A DNA stretch of 64,000 nucleotides from Achromobacter xylosoxidans A8 (GTDB lineage: Bacteria > Pseudomonadota > Gammaproteobacteria > Burkholderiales > Burkholderiaceae_B), in NCBI RefSeq assembly GCF_000165835.1, contig NC_014642.1, positions 124,001 to 188,000 of the forward strand, read 5' to 3'. Under the pieces are notes generated by a model. That model was not told where the DNA came from and did not search any database. It saw nothing but the letters and a program-made list of their open reading frames with translations. This document shows positions 49,564-57,999 of this stretch, piece after piece. The first letter of the stretch is position 1. Each line of letters opens with the position of its first letter. The position numbers and the translations under genes are program-made.

Positions 49564-51234
49564 TCAGAGCCCCTCTTCCACCTGAGCGGTGACGATGATG
49601 AGGTTGTAGAGCTTCTGGTTGTTGGTCGAGTTCGCTCCGCCGAACAGGATCGGTGCCTTTTCATCGAATCGCTGGCGCGACGTCTGATCCTGATCCTTCT
49701 GGAAGCCGGCGATCACCAGAGGCTGGCCCGACTGCAGGGCCACCTGCTGCACCATTCCGTTACCACGCACAGTCAACTGCTGGATTTCGATCCCATTCTT
49801 GCTGTCGCCGAACTTGATCGTCTGCAGCGGGTCATTGATCGTGCTGTCGTAGGAGATGGTCAGCAGGATCTGGCCGTCTTCTTGCGCATCAGGTACCAAG
49901 GTCAGGAACTGGCCTACAGTGACGTCCTTCTGACGCACAGATACGTTGGGAACAGTGCTGAAGGACCCGTTGCTGGAGTCTGAGGAAGTCAGGCCCGTGG
50001 TTTGGACCTCATTGATGTACGAGAAAGTCTTCCGGTCAGCGTAGGTGATCGGCCGGCGGTTCAGGGCGGACAACGGAATCGCGGTTGAGCGGGTCGTCGT
50101 TCCGATCTCGTCCAGTGCCTTGATGATCGCATCCGACCCTTTGAATGGCCCGCTTCCGACGGTTGCAGACGCGATCGTGCCGGCTGCCGTGCTCATCGTG
50201 CCTGTGGGGGCGGCACCCGCCGCGGCCGCGCTCGCCGTCGAGTAAATTACTCGCCAATCGATGCCGGCGTCATGCTGGTCGTTCACCGATACCACCACTT
50301 CTTCGAACACAAGTCGAACGCGACGCGTCAACATCCGGTTTTCGCGTTCAAGGAACTCGTCAATGTTCCTCAGCACTTCAACCGTGTCGGTGACCACGAT
50401 CGAGTTGGTTCCACTGGCCTGGGCAACGATGCTCCCCGCCTTGCTGAGGAAAGGTTTGACCTTGCCCATCACCGACTCGATAGGGCTGATTTTCTCTTCG
50501 CCCTTCAAGTCGGTCTTTGACGTCGAGTCGAAATTGCTGCCCGACTTGCTGTCCGCGGAGCCGGAGCTCCCCGACTTGCCGTCAAGGCCGATCCCTGCGT
50601 TCACCGTGGCCATCGTCAGCAGGGCACGCACATTGAAGGCCTTGGTCTCCACTCGGTAGAAGACGATTGCCGATGTCTTGTCGTCATACTTCCAATGGAC
50701 CGCCAGGCGGTTTGCCACGGCGTCGAGCGCCTCAGGGAGCGGACGAATGCCGTCGGGCAGCTGTGCCACCGAAGGCATCTGGATCAGAGGCTGCAGGTTC
50801 TCGCTCTTCTCTCCGTCCAGCCTGGGCGCAAACGACTCCTGGGGCATCAGCGCGTCCGGGGTAACTCGGGTGTTGATACCCGTGGCGAGCTGGATCCGCT
50901 CGGCGATTGTCTGCAGCGATGTCGCGCCCCCCTTGAACATGAGCGCGGTGTTCACGTCACGGCGCAGGGCCGCCGGCAACGTCACTTCACGACCCAGCGG
51001 CACGGCCTTGCCCACTATCCAAGGCTTGTCCACCTGGTTGTCTTGCATGCGACGGTCACGATCCGTAATGCTCGACTTGTAGTTGCCGATCTTGGAAGCG
51101 ACATCTTCGCGGCTGCGTTTGGACGAATCCAACACCCGATCCGAATGCTGGATCGCGGAGCAGCCGCTCAGCGCCGCAAGCGCGGCCACCAGGCCCGCCG
51201 TGCGCAGGGCGAAGCGTTGGTAATTCTTCTTCAT
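49564..51234 (-). CDS. pilN: PilN secretin lipoprotein
   Basis: A 556-aa outer-membrane secretin of the PilN/BfpB family. Lipobox LSGC with Cys25. N-domains precede the C-terminal secretin core (VRLVFEEVVVSVNDQHDAGI; TVGQFLTLVPDAQEDGQILL; VQQVALQSGQPLVIAGFQK). It forms the pore for the thin pilus. The gene follows pilL by 37 bp. Confidence 0.88.
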   Translation of the reverse strand: MKKNYQRFALRTAGLVAALAALSGCSAIQHSDRVLDSSKRSREDVASKIGNYKSSITDRDRRMQDNQVDKPWIVGKAVPLGREVTLPAALRRDVNTALMFKGGATSLQTIAERIQLATGINTRVTPDALMPQESFAPRLDGEKSENLQPLIQMPSVAQLPDGIRPLPEALDAVANRLAVHWKYDDKTSAIVFYRVETKAFNVRALLTMATVNAGIGLDGKSGSSGSADSKSGSNFDSTSKTDLKGEEKISPIESVMGKVKPFLSKAGSIVAQASGTNSIVVTDTVEVLRNIDEFLERENRMLTRRVRLVFEEVVVSVNDQHDAGIDWRVIYSTASAAAAGAAPTGTMSTAAGTIASATVGSGPFKGSDAIIKALDEIGTTTRSTAIPLSALNRRPITYADRKTFSYINEVQTTGLTSSDSSNGSFSTVPNVSVRQKDVTVGQFLTLVPDAQEDGQILLTISYDSTINDPLQTIKFGDSKNGIEIQQLTVRGNGMVQQVALQSGQPLVIAGFQKDQDQTSRQRFDEKAPILFGGANSTNNQKLYNLIIVTAQVEEGL

Positions 51235-51271
51235 ATGGCTCTCGATTTCCGTGTTTTGAAAGGACCAGGTG

Positions 51272-52201
51272 TTAGCGGCCCGCGGTGCGATCGCAGCGCT
51301 CGGTATACGGAATGACCCGCAGCACCTTGTTCGTGTAGAAGCAGCCGTGCACCGGCGTGTCCCCGAGCTCGCTGGAGGACAGCAGGTCCTGCACAGATTC
51401 CTTAAAGTCCGGACTGAAAGAAGCCGAGGCCGTCAACGGAATGTCGACCTTGACCTGCCAATGTTCAGGTTCGAATACCCATCCAGCGGTCTTGGCCCAG
51501 CGCACTAACGTGCGGCGCAGGTTCACGTCGCTCACCGAAACGGTGTAAGGGGGGCGCGGAGGCGCTGCCACGGGCGCCACCTCTGCCTGCACCTGTGCGC
51601 CCCCCGCCAACGCCAAGTCGCCCGCGGGAGCGGAGCTTAGAGCAGCAGCTGAAGCCGCGGGACGAACAGCCAGTCCGCCGGCGAGATCGACAACTCGGAA
51701 AGTCTTCAGATAGCGCTCAATGCGCACGCCCGCCTGCTGAGCTGCGGAAGCCAGCGCAGCCTGGTAGGAGGTTCCCGAGGGCAGAACGACCATGCGCGAG
51801 AACGCCGCGGAGTCGCCATCCAGTTGGACCGTGCCGATCGCGGGCGGAACTGCCTGCATGATGGCCATCGAAAGAGGCATCTGGCCCGTTGCACCAGAGG
51901 CGGGTATGGGAGCCAGCCACGCCATCTCGGAGAACGAACCCGTCAGCGCGCCATTGGCCTGCAACGAGGTCGGACCCGAAGTGGCGAATTGCTGCTGTTG
52001 CCCGGGGGCGGGCACGGTCGTGAGCGTCAGAGGGGCGCTCGCGATTGGGACGGTGGATGCGCCCGGTTGGAATGGGACCTGTGCAGGCGGCGGCGGGCTT
52101 CGTTCGTCGATAAATGCCATGGAGGGCGCGCACAACGCAGTTGCGAGCACGCCACCCAGGAGCGCACGTAGGGTGTAGGTCGGCGTCGCGATGGGCTTCA
52201 T
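51272..52201 (-). CDS. pilL: PilL lipoprotein/TcpQ-domain pilus protein
   Basis: A 309-aa exported protein: signal peptide (about 1-30), Pro-rich linker and a C-terminal TcpQ-like domain of about 90 residues (TVSVSDVNLRRTLVRWAKTA, with GWVFEPEHW and DLLSSSELGDTPVHGCFYTN following). TcpQ domains help secretin assembly. The signal region lacks a clear lipobox Cys at the cleavage site (a Cys is at position 23 within ALCAPS, so lipidation is uncertain). It overlaps icmT by ATGA. Confidence 0.8.
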   Translation of the reverse strand: MKPIATPTYTLRALLGGVLATALCAPSMAFIDERSPPPPAQVPFQPGASTVPIASAPLTLTTVPAPGQQQQFATSGPTSLQANGALTGSFSEMAWLAPIPASGATGQMPLSMAIMQAVPPAIGTVQLDGDSAAFSRMVVLPSGTSYQAALASAAQQAGVRIERYLKTFRVVDLAGGLAVRPAASAAALSSAPAGDLALAGGAQVQAEVAPVAAPPRPPYTVSVSDVNLRRTLVRWAKTAGWVFEPEHWQVKVDIPLTASASFSPDFKESVQDLLSSSELGDTPVHGCFYTNKVLRVIPYTERCDRTAGR

Positions 52202-52671
52202 TGGCTGTTCTTCCTGTTCGATTGATCGGTACGTTCGTTGGCCTTGGACGGCTTCGTGGTGGACGGCTTCTGGGGTTTTGTCTCAGCGGGAGGTTCAGCG
52301 CGGCTCTTTGCTGGCGCAAACCCGAAGGCGGCCATTTCGTCATCAAGCTTTGCTACAGCTGCTCCCAGAGAGATCTCGGGTGATGTAGGGCGGGACATGC
52401 GCCTCACGTGCCAGATTGGACGGGCGTGGTAGACCGCGCCACGCATCCATGACTGCAGGCGCCGCATTGCCCATCCAGGGGTCCGCTTCTTCACCCGATT
52501 GAGGTAGAGAAGCCACCCGCAGATGGCGAAGCCCAACGGCCAAGCGACATACGACGGAACTGCGTCCGGCGTTGCCCATGCCAACGTCAGCGGTGAGACG
52601 ACATACGCAGGGATGTCGGTATAGGGAAGCCCCACATTTAGGGCTGTTTTGGTCCAGGCCGCGCGCTTCAT
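52198..52671 (-). CDS. icmT: IcmT/TraK-like small membrane protein with C-terminal extension
   Basis: A 157-aa protein whose first 95 residues fit IcmT/TraK: a Trp-TA start (MKRAAWTKTALNVGLPYTDI), two hydrophobic segments (about 22-36 and 44-57), then RRLQSWMRGAVYHARPIW. The last 60 residues are a charged, Pro/Lys-rich tail not typical of IcmT (about 86 aa). The dotD-dotC-dotB-icmT order equals R64 traH-I-J-K, which supports the call. It overlaps dotB and pilL by ATGA on both sides. Confidence 0.7.
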   Translation of the reverse strand: MKRAAWTKTALNVGLPYTDIPAYVVSPLTLAWATPDAVPSYVAWPLGFAICGWLLYLNRVKKRTPGWAMRRLQSWMRGAVYHARPIWHVRRMSRPTSPEISLGAAVAKLDDEMAAFGFAPAKSRAEPPAETKPQKPSTTKPSKANERTDQSNRKNSQ

Positions 52672-53894
52672 GCTGCGGCCTTGATCGCGAATTCGTTCGC
52701 GGGGAGCTTTTGAGCATCAATCCCGTGGTGGCGAAGGAACTCAATACCCTCCGGAGCAGTCATCCCCGTGAGGTCCCTGAATGTCCGGAAGGTGATGAGG
52801 CCTTCGCGGACCTCAGGAAGCGCTTGAAGGCGGAACGAGGCTTCACGGGCTTCGACGACGCCGCGAATCAGACGAGCACGATCCTTGAACTCAACCGATT
52901 CGAGTTTTTCAACGCACTCCCGGTCCAACACAACCCAAGACTGCAGCGCGTGCTTGCGTCCGTCCGTGCCCCGATAGAGTTTCTGGCCAACGATAAGACG
53001 GCATACTTCGATAAGCTGCGACGCGCGGTCCGGCTGCACGTCTTCAGGGAACATGTTCACGGTTCGCGTGAAGTAAGTGTCTGGCGTCTTTGTGTGAGAC
53101 GTGTGATAAGTCGCGTGGCCAGTCGCAGCCATCTCAAAGCAAGCGGTCATAGATGGGCGATCGCGTGTCTCACCTACGATGATCACGTCCCCCTTGCGTC
53201 GCATGGCGTTGGGTCCAGCCTGTTCGTACGACTTCAAGTGATCGCCAATAATGACTTGGACGGGCTCAGGCATACGACCCGCCGCCAAGCCATCGTAGAT
53301 GTACTCCTGCGTGTCCTCGTATATGAGGATGCGCACAGGCTTGTCGCCTTCCAGGCGAGCACGATTTGCCGCTGCCAACAAGGTCGTTTTACCGGAGCCG
53401 GTGGTGCCGATCACGGCAGCCAGGCCTTCTGCGATCAGGAAGTTTTCCCGCAGCTCGGCCGGCAAAGGAAGGTCTTCGAACTTCGGAGGGACGCCGGGGA
53501 TCCGGCGCATGGTTATCGAGAATCCCTTTGTTTGTCCGTTGATGTAGCCTAGCGTCGCATTCGTCCGGTACCGAATCCACGATTCGGATCCAGGGCTCTC
53601 CTGAAGTACTGCAGCGAAGTCGAGAGCGTCCCGATCCAGAAGGCGAGCGCTTCCCGTTGCCGAGCCGTATAGCTGGGCCAATGCTTGCTCCAGCTCTCGA
53701 TGCTCCAGTCTGCGGTCGTTGAGACGCACCCACGTGCCCTGATCATGGCCGAATACGTAGTCCCTCGATTGGAAGGTCAGGTCTGAGATCCCCATGGCGT
53801 GCGCACGCTGGAGGACATGATCAAGGTCTGTAGCTGAAAAACCAGGGGGCAGATCGAGCTTGGCGAGCTTTTCGGCGCCATCAAAGAGTGCCAT
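52668..53894 (-). CDS. dotB: DotB (TraJ) secretion ATPase
   Basis: A 408-aa hexameric PilT-like ATPase of I-type systems. Walker A GTTGSGKT (163-170), Asp box EDTQE (193-197), Walker B IIVGETRD (238-245) and His box GHATYHTSHT (259-268) are all present. DotB docks at the inner-membrane complex to energise transfer. It starts one base after the dotC stop and overlaps icmT. Confidence 0.9.
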   Translation of the reverse strand: MALFDGAEKLAKLDLPPGFSATDLDHVLQRAHAMGISDLTFQSRDYVFGHDQGTWVRLNDRRLEHRELEQALAQLYGSATGSARLLDRDALDFAAVLQESPGSESWIRYRTNATLGYINGQTKGFSITMRRIPGVPPKFEDLPLPAELRENFLIAEGLAAVIGTTGSGKTTLLAAANRARLEGDKPVRILIYEDTQEYIYDGLAAGRMPEPVQVIIGDHLKSYEQAGPNAMRRKGDVIIVGETRDRPSMTACFEMAATGHATYHTSHTKTPDTYFTRTVNMFPEDVQPDRASQLIEVCRLIVGQKLYRGTDGRKHALQSWVVLDRECVEKLESVEFKDRARLIRGVVEAREASFRLQALPEVREGLITFRTFRDLTGMTAPEGIEFLRHHGIDAQKLPANEFAIKAAA

Positions 53895-53895
53895 G

Positions 53896-55632
53896 TCAGC
53901 TCCTGCTCGCGCCGATGTGGAGGGTCACACCTGGCGAAACGTCTGCGGGCGTCTGCAGGCCGTTCCTTTCCAGGAGAGATTGCCAGCTGACACCGAAGCG
54001 CGCGGCGACCGAGTATGCTGTGTCGCCCGTCTGAACCAGATACGCGCGGGTGTCTTGCGCTACACGCTTAGTCTCCGCGGCAGTTGCCTGGACGGGCGCG
54101 ACAACTGGAATAGGCTTGCGGGTTTCCCGGATTTTGCTGGGTTGGGTTACGGCGGCGACCTGCCGAGCAGCGTTTGCTGCGGCGGCATACGCCCGCTGGA
54201 ACTCGTCCGCATAGGCCTTGGCATAAAGCTCAGCTCTTTTCCGAGCGAGCTCCTCGGGGGAGGCATCGCGGTCCAAGGTATCGACCTTCGGCGCTGGCCG
54301 TACCTGCGGCAGCTGCGCGGCTGGCTCTGGCTCCGGTTGAGCCACCAGTTGCGCAGGCATCGTGTAGACCTGCTCCTCGATCACCGGAAGTTGGCGTACC
54401 GGGAGCATGGAAGGAAGATCAGCGTTGAAGGCCACGCCGCCCAGCACCGATCCGGTTACCCGATAGGGATTCGCCGCCGGAATTGGTCTGGGGGCGTAGG
54501 AAGACGCATCCGTCACTCCGCCCCCCTGTCCGATGCGAATCCGGATCACCTGTTCAGCGCCAGGGTTTGCCGGTGCAGGCTGTTGAGGAGCCTGATTCCA
54601 GTTGTTATCTGCCGGCGGCGGCGCCATTTGCGGCGCGGGCGCGGTAACGGGTGCGGTCTGCACCACGCCACCAGCTGCCCCATGATTGGGAGCGGCGGCC
54701 GGCGCAGTGGGCTGCACTTGCGCGGGCACGTATGGCTTGAACGCCGGGTTGGCCAGATTCACGCTCTGGGCGGGAATGGCGGGCGTCGGCGCGGTTCCGG
54801 TGGTTGGACGCCAGTTCTTCGTATCCGTGTTGAACGAGCTCGGCACCGTGATACGGAAGACCGTATCGCCTACGACGATCGTGTTGGCGTCGGTCTGATT
54901 GACGATATCCTGGGTGGTAGCCAGGCGCGGTAGCGAGACCAGGCCGCGGCCGTGGAGTTCGTAAAAGGTCCGCATGCCGAGATAGGTACGCTCGAGCCCG
55001 GCAAGGTTCTCCTCGAAGATGCGCGCTGCTTGCTCACGTCCCTGCACGTAGGACTTCTGGACGATCTCCTGCCAGTAGGCGCGCTCTTTGTCATCCTGAG
55101 GCAGCAACTGGGGATTGTCAGGCAGCTGCGGCGCATCCGACTGAGCCAATAGGCCCATCAACAGCCAGTCGCGCCAAGACGGGGCACCAGTAAAGAATCG
55201 CGCCGGCTCCTCGATTTTGTATACACTGCCCGCGACGCGCATCATCTTGGCACCCTCACCGATGGATGCCGAGTTGTGAGATGCCACAACGACCGGCGGC
55301 AGAACCCCCTGGCCCATGACCAGGTCGCCGAAGCGGAAAGTCCGATCCATCGTGCCGCCCATATCGTTGACGACCTGCAGGATCTCGTTCGCCGCCTCGA
55401 TCATCCCGGTTTGCGTACCCAGGGCCTGTGCCGTCGGACGCAAGATGGCTTCCCGGACGGGCGATATTCGCGGTGCTACACGACCTGCCGAGGCATTCAT
55501 CAGCGAGTTGAGCGCTTCGCTCTGCTGCGCAAGCGCGCCCGTTGGCGCGCCCCCGAAGGCAGCCGCGATAGCAGTTGCTAGCAGGACCCTGCGAAAGCCC
55601 ACGCGCGTGGCAAATTGCTGTTTGGATTGCAT
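53896..55632 (-). CDS. dotC: DotC (TraI) core protein fused to a LysM domain
   Basis: A 578-aa exported protein. Residues about 40-290 are a DotC domain (ATAIAAAFGG signal, then ARFFTGAPSWRDWLLMGLLA, ERAYWQEIVQKSYVQGREQA and DANTIVVGDTVFRI). This is followed by about 230 Pro/Ala/Gln-rich residues and a C-terminal LysM domain (AYLVQTGDTAYSVAARFGVS, NGLQTPADVSPGVTLHIG). DotC is normally a lipoprotein of about 300 aa; here the signal peptide (ALAQ-Q) has no lipobox Cys. Peptidoglycan binding by LysM may replace or add to outer-membrane anchoring. Confidence 0.88.
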   Translation of the reverse strand: MQSKQQFATRVGFRRVLLATAIAAAFGGAPTGALAQQSEALNSLMNASAGRVAPRISPVREAILRPTAQALGTQTGMIEAANEILQVVNDMGGTMDRTFRFGDLVMGQGVLPPVVVASHNSASIGEGAKMMRVAGSVYKIEEPARFFTGAPSWRDWLLMGLLAQSDAPQLPDNPQLLPQDDKERAYWQEIVQKSYVQGREQAARIFEENLAGLERTYLGMRTFYELHGRGLVSLPRLATTQDIVNQTDANTIVVGDTVFRITVPSSFNTDTKNWRPTTGTAPTPAIPAQSVNLANPAFKPYVPAQVQPTAPAAAPNHGAAGGVVQTAPVTAPAPQMAPPPADNNWNQAPQQPAPANPGAEQVIRIRIGQGGGVTDASSYAPRPIPAANPYRVTGSVLGGVAFNADLPSMLPVRQLPVIEEQVYTMPAQLVAQPEPEPAAQLPQVRPAPKVDTLDRDASPEELARKRAELYAKAYADEFQRAYAAAANAARQVAAVTQPSKIRETRKPIPVVAPVQATAAETKRVAQDTRAYLVQTGDTAYSVAARFGVSWQSLLERNGLQTPADVSPGVTLHIGASRS

Positions 55633-55641
55633 TCCTTTGCC

Positions 55642-56115
55642 CTATCGGTACCGAAGTTCCATGTACCCGTCGCCGAGCACGACGTTGGCGCGCTGGCCGA
55701 ATTGCTTGTCGACGTCGCGCAGCAAATCGAGATAGGCGGTCTGGGTCGCGTTCACGTAGATGTAGATGGGCATGCGCGGCTGAGGACCGGTGACCGTGAA
55801 CTTGAGGAAACGCTGTCGGGCGACTTCGTTGAGGAACACGGCCGCGTCGCCCTGCCACGCCACCGAGATGGAGTCGCTGGCGAAGTTCGGCCGCGGGGCT
55901 GCGTTGTCCGCTGCATCGCTCCAGGTGGGCTGTGACTGCACGCGTCCCAAGGCGCCCTCTAGCTGGAGCCGCACCGCCTTGGCGGTTTCCCCCGGTTTAC
56001 CGAGGTTCTGGCTTTGCGTGGCGCAGCCTGTCGTCACCACCACGGCGACCGCCGCGGCCATGCGCAGGAGCTGTTTGGAATGGGGAATTTTCGGTAAACG
56101 GTGGGGTCTGGCCAT
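55642..56115 (-). CDS. dotD: DotD (TraH) outer-membrane lipoprotein
   Basis: A 157-aa lipoprotein with lipobox VTTGC (Cys31) and a C-terminal domain with a secretin N-domain-like fold (ISVAWQGDAAVFLNEVARQR, MPIYIYVNATQTAYLDLLRD). DotD helps DotC and DotH form the outer-membrane ring. I chose ATG 56115; a TTG at 56127 would add four residues. It opens the long operon through pilV and is preceded by weak operator O7. Confidence 0.85.
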   Translation of the reverse strand: MARPHRLPKIPHSKQLLRMAAAVAVVVTTGCATQSQNLGKPGETAKAVRLQLEGALGRVQSQPTWSDAADNAAPRPNFASDSISVAWQGDAAVFLNEVARQRFLKFTVTGPQPRMPIYIYVNATQTAYLDLLRDVDKQFGQRANVVLGDGYMELRYR

Positions 56116-56138
56116 TAGCGAGTCCAAGCCTTTAATAG

Positions 56139-56162
56139 TATGCGTCGTAATAATAGCTCATA
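56139..56162. promoter_or_regulatory. Weak operator O7 upstream of the dotD-pilV operon
   Basis: TATGCGT, 10 bases, GCTCATA matches the palindromic consensus at 10 of 14 positions with exact spacing and conserved outer TATG/CATA. On the minus strand its centre reads TATTAT, a likely -10. It lies 24 bp before the dotD ATG. Confidence 0.45.
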
Positions 56163-56227
56163 CTGATTAGCGGCCTGTGACATGTGGCACACAATTTTGA
56201 GGTACCGCCTCTGCCGACGGGTTCAAG

Positions 56228-56250
56228 AAAAGGGGCGCTTGCGCGCCCCC
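56228..56250 (-). terminator. Intrinsic terminator after parR
   Basis: GGGGCGC, loop TTGC, GCGCCCC gives a 7-bp stem followed on the minus strand by TTTTC. It separates parM-parR from the dotD operon. Confidence 0.75.
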
Positions 56251-56257
56251 TTCTGAT

Positions 56258-56273
56258 CTTTCACCGGTGAAAG
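56258..56273. other. Perfect 16-bp palindrome after parR
   Basis: CTTTCACCGGTGAAAG is a perfect palindrome 24 bp beyond the parR stop and just before the terminator. It could be a protein-binding site or a second hairpin of the terminator. No second copy was noticed in the window. Confidence 0.4.
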
Positions 56274-56296
56274 ACAACAATCGTCCCAGATTTTGG

Positions 56297-56785
56297 TCAT
56301 ACGACGAATGCTTCCAGGACGGGATCATTCACCGGGGTCGCCACTGCCCGAGCACGTTCCGGCGCGGGGGCGATGGGCTTTGCGGTCGGCACAGAGGCCG
56401 GGAACGTTGCGGTCGTCAGCTTCTGATGATCGATTTCGCGTGCAGGACTGTCATCATGCTGCACCGCAGCGGAGGCTTGGACCGATCGCATGGCCGGCGC
56501 GACCATTCCCGGAATCATCGGGGCGATGGGCTGGGGGGCGAGGCCTCGCTCCTGTGCGCTAACGGGCACCAACTGGAGTGACCCGTCCATCAGTGCCTGA
56601 AGCTCACGCGCCCCAATTCCGACCGACTCCAGCGCCATTCCCAAGCGCACCAAGCGACGGACCTCCCGGACCAGCCCCCCTCGCCCCTCCCCATCCGCCC
56701 CCACCCGATCAGCCAACGGCTTCAGATCCGGGAACTGGCTGAGCTGGAAGCGGACCATGTCCGTGCTAGGTTGCTGCTTGGCCAT
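56297..56785 (-). CDS. parR: ParR/StbB-like partition adaptor
   Basis: A 162-aa protein directly behind parM (2 bp gap). The N-terminal 75 residues could be a DNA-binding ribbon-helix-helix-like segment (VRFQLSQFPDLKPLADRVG; LVREVRRLVRLGMALESVG), and the C-terminal half is Pro/Ala-rich and disordered, as in adaptor proteins that contact ParM filaments. Identification is mainly by position next to parM. A terminator follows. Confidence 0.6.
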   Translation of the reverse strand: MAKQQPSTDMVRFQLSQFPDLKPLADRVGADGEGRGGLVREVRRLVRLGMALESVGIGARELQALMDGSLQLVPVSAQERGLAPQPIAPMIPGMVAPAMRSVQASAAVQHDDSPAREIDHQKLTTATFPASVPTAKPIAPAPERARAVATPVNDPVLEAFVV

Positions 56786-56787
56786 AC

Positions 56788-57858
56788 TTACGCTCGCGTG
56801 CGCTGTGCAGCCAGATAGGCCGCCTTTGCCATTCCGCGGGCATTGGCAAAGCCCGGGTTGGACGGGATCATGATCGCCTCCTCCGGCAGACCCGGGAAAA
56901 CGCGGGCTCGGAACTTACCGAGCAATTCAGCCACGCCGCCCACGAAGATCGTGCGCCCGAATTGCGAGGCGTCCTTGAGTCGCTTGTTCACTTCGAAGCG
57001 GATTTGATCGGAGAATTCCTCCAGCATGCCGTCCACGAGCTCCTGCACGTCCTGCGGCTTGCCGTACAGACGATATTGCCCGGTCTTCACTGCCTGCTCG
57101 AGATACTTGATCGCGATGTCCTGGCCGAGGCTGAACCGCTTGCGAAGTTCCTGGTTCAGGCGATCGTAGAGCGTCAAGGCCCCCACATCCGCAGTACCAG
57201 ACAGGTCCTTGTACAGGCCCGTCCCGCCTTCTCGCACCACCGCGATATCCAACGTCTTGCCGCCGCCATCAACAACGGCCACAGGCGCCGAGCTCGAAAG
57301 CTCATGGAACTCTTCATTGACCTTCCCGTCTTCGTCGTAACGCTGATCGAAGAAGGCTGCGACGGCCTCAGAGAGCACCTGGTGCATTTCAATCACCGGC
57401 ACGTCAATGTCAGCCAAGCACGAGATCGGCTTGAGCAGATTCTCGCGCTTCGCGTTGATCAGTTCCTTGTTGGGCACCTCGCCAAGGTAGAAGCGGTCCA
57501 CCGGCAAGCCGGACACCAAACTGGTTGGCCCAGACACGCCAGCTTGGCGAAGCGCGTAATGCACCAGCGCGCGGTTCACTGCCGAGGTGGGGTAGTCGTT
57601 GGACCGAGTGTCTGCAAATTTGCCCAGCAGATCGTCGGCCGTGATCGTGACGTACTGGTTGTCGGCCGTCATATAGATCTTGTCCAGACCCTCAGCCGAC
57701 GCGCTCTCGGTAAGGCCGGCGGAGGTCAGCTTGCCGGGCCAAGCACGAGCCGGCATAGCGAAGGTGCTGATCGGCGAGCCGGGCCGCATAACGGCGATCT
57801 TGATCGCATAGTGGCCATCGTCACCGCCCACAGCGGTCAGGTTCTTTTCTTTGCTCAT
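56788..57858 (-). CDS. parM: ParM/StbA-like actin ATPase for plasmid partition
   Basis: A 356-aa actin-like ATPase. The N-terminal phosphate-1-like motif is GGDDGHYAIKIAV, phosphate-2 is VAVVDGGGKTLDIAVV in the middle, and GRTIFVGGVAELLG is the adenosine region. ParM filaments push plasmid copies apart by binding ParR-coated centromeres. The gene is first in a two-gene operon, with a structured leader and perfect operator O2 upstream; a centromere (parC) could lie in this region. Confidence 0.85.
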   Translation of the reverse strand: MSKEKNLTAVGGDDGHYAIKIAVMRPGSPISTFAMPARAWPGKLTSAGLTESASAEGLDKIYMTADNQYVTITADDLLGKFADTRSNDYPTSAVNRALVHYALRQAGVSGPTSLVSGLPVDRFYLGEVPNKELINAKRENLLKPISCLADIDVPVIEMHQVLSEAVAAFFDQRYDEDGKVNEEFHELSSSAPVAVVDGGGKTLDIAVVREGGTGLYKDLSGTADVGALTLYDRLNQELRKRFSLGQDIAIKYLEQAVKTGQYRLYGKPQDVQELVDGMLEEFSDQIRFEVNKRLKDASQFGRTIFVGGVAELLGKFRARVFPGLPEEAIMIPSNPGFANARGMAKAAYLAAQRTRA

Positions 57859-57883
57859 ATCGGAGATGCATCAGTCCAGTTGG

Positions 57884-57946
57884 GGTGGCGTGCCACCAGA
57901 AGGGGCCGGGACATTCTTTCGCCTCGAGGCGGTTGGGCAGTCCCGG
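57884..57946 (-). promoter_or_regulatory. Nested inverted repeats in the parM leader
   Basis: GGTGGC-GT-GCCACC (57884-57897) is followed by an outer pair CCGGGAC/GTCCCGG (57906-57946) enclosing the palindrome CGCCTCGAGGCG (57920-57931). These lie between O2 and the parM start. They could form a structured 5' leader or be part of a partition centromere. Confidence 0.5.
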
Positions 57947-57975
57947 AATCGCGACAGTTTCAAATTTCGTGTTTG

Positions 57976-57999
57976 TATGAATCATTATATTGATTCATA
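57976..57999. promoter_or_regulatory. Palindromic operator O2 at the parM promoter
   Basis: Perfect 9-bp inverted repeat TATGAATCA and TGATTCATA around TTATAT, the same half-sites as O1 48 kb away. The minus-strand centre reads TATAAT, a consensus -10 for parM. It lies between parM and the divergent 508-aa gene. Confidence 0.75.

Noticed and set aside
56962..57993. 343-aa open frame on the plus strand opposite parM
   Set aside because: Fully antisense to a convincing ParM gene, with His/Arg-rich composition and no motif.
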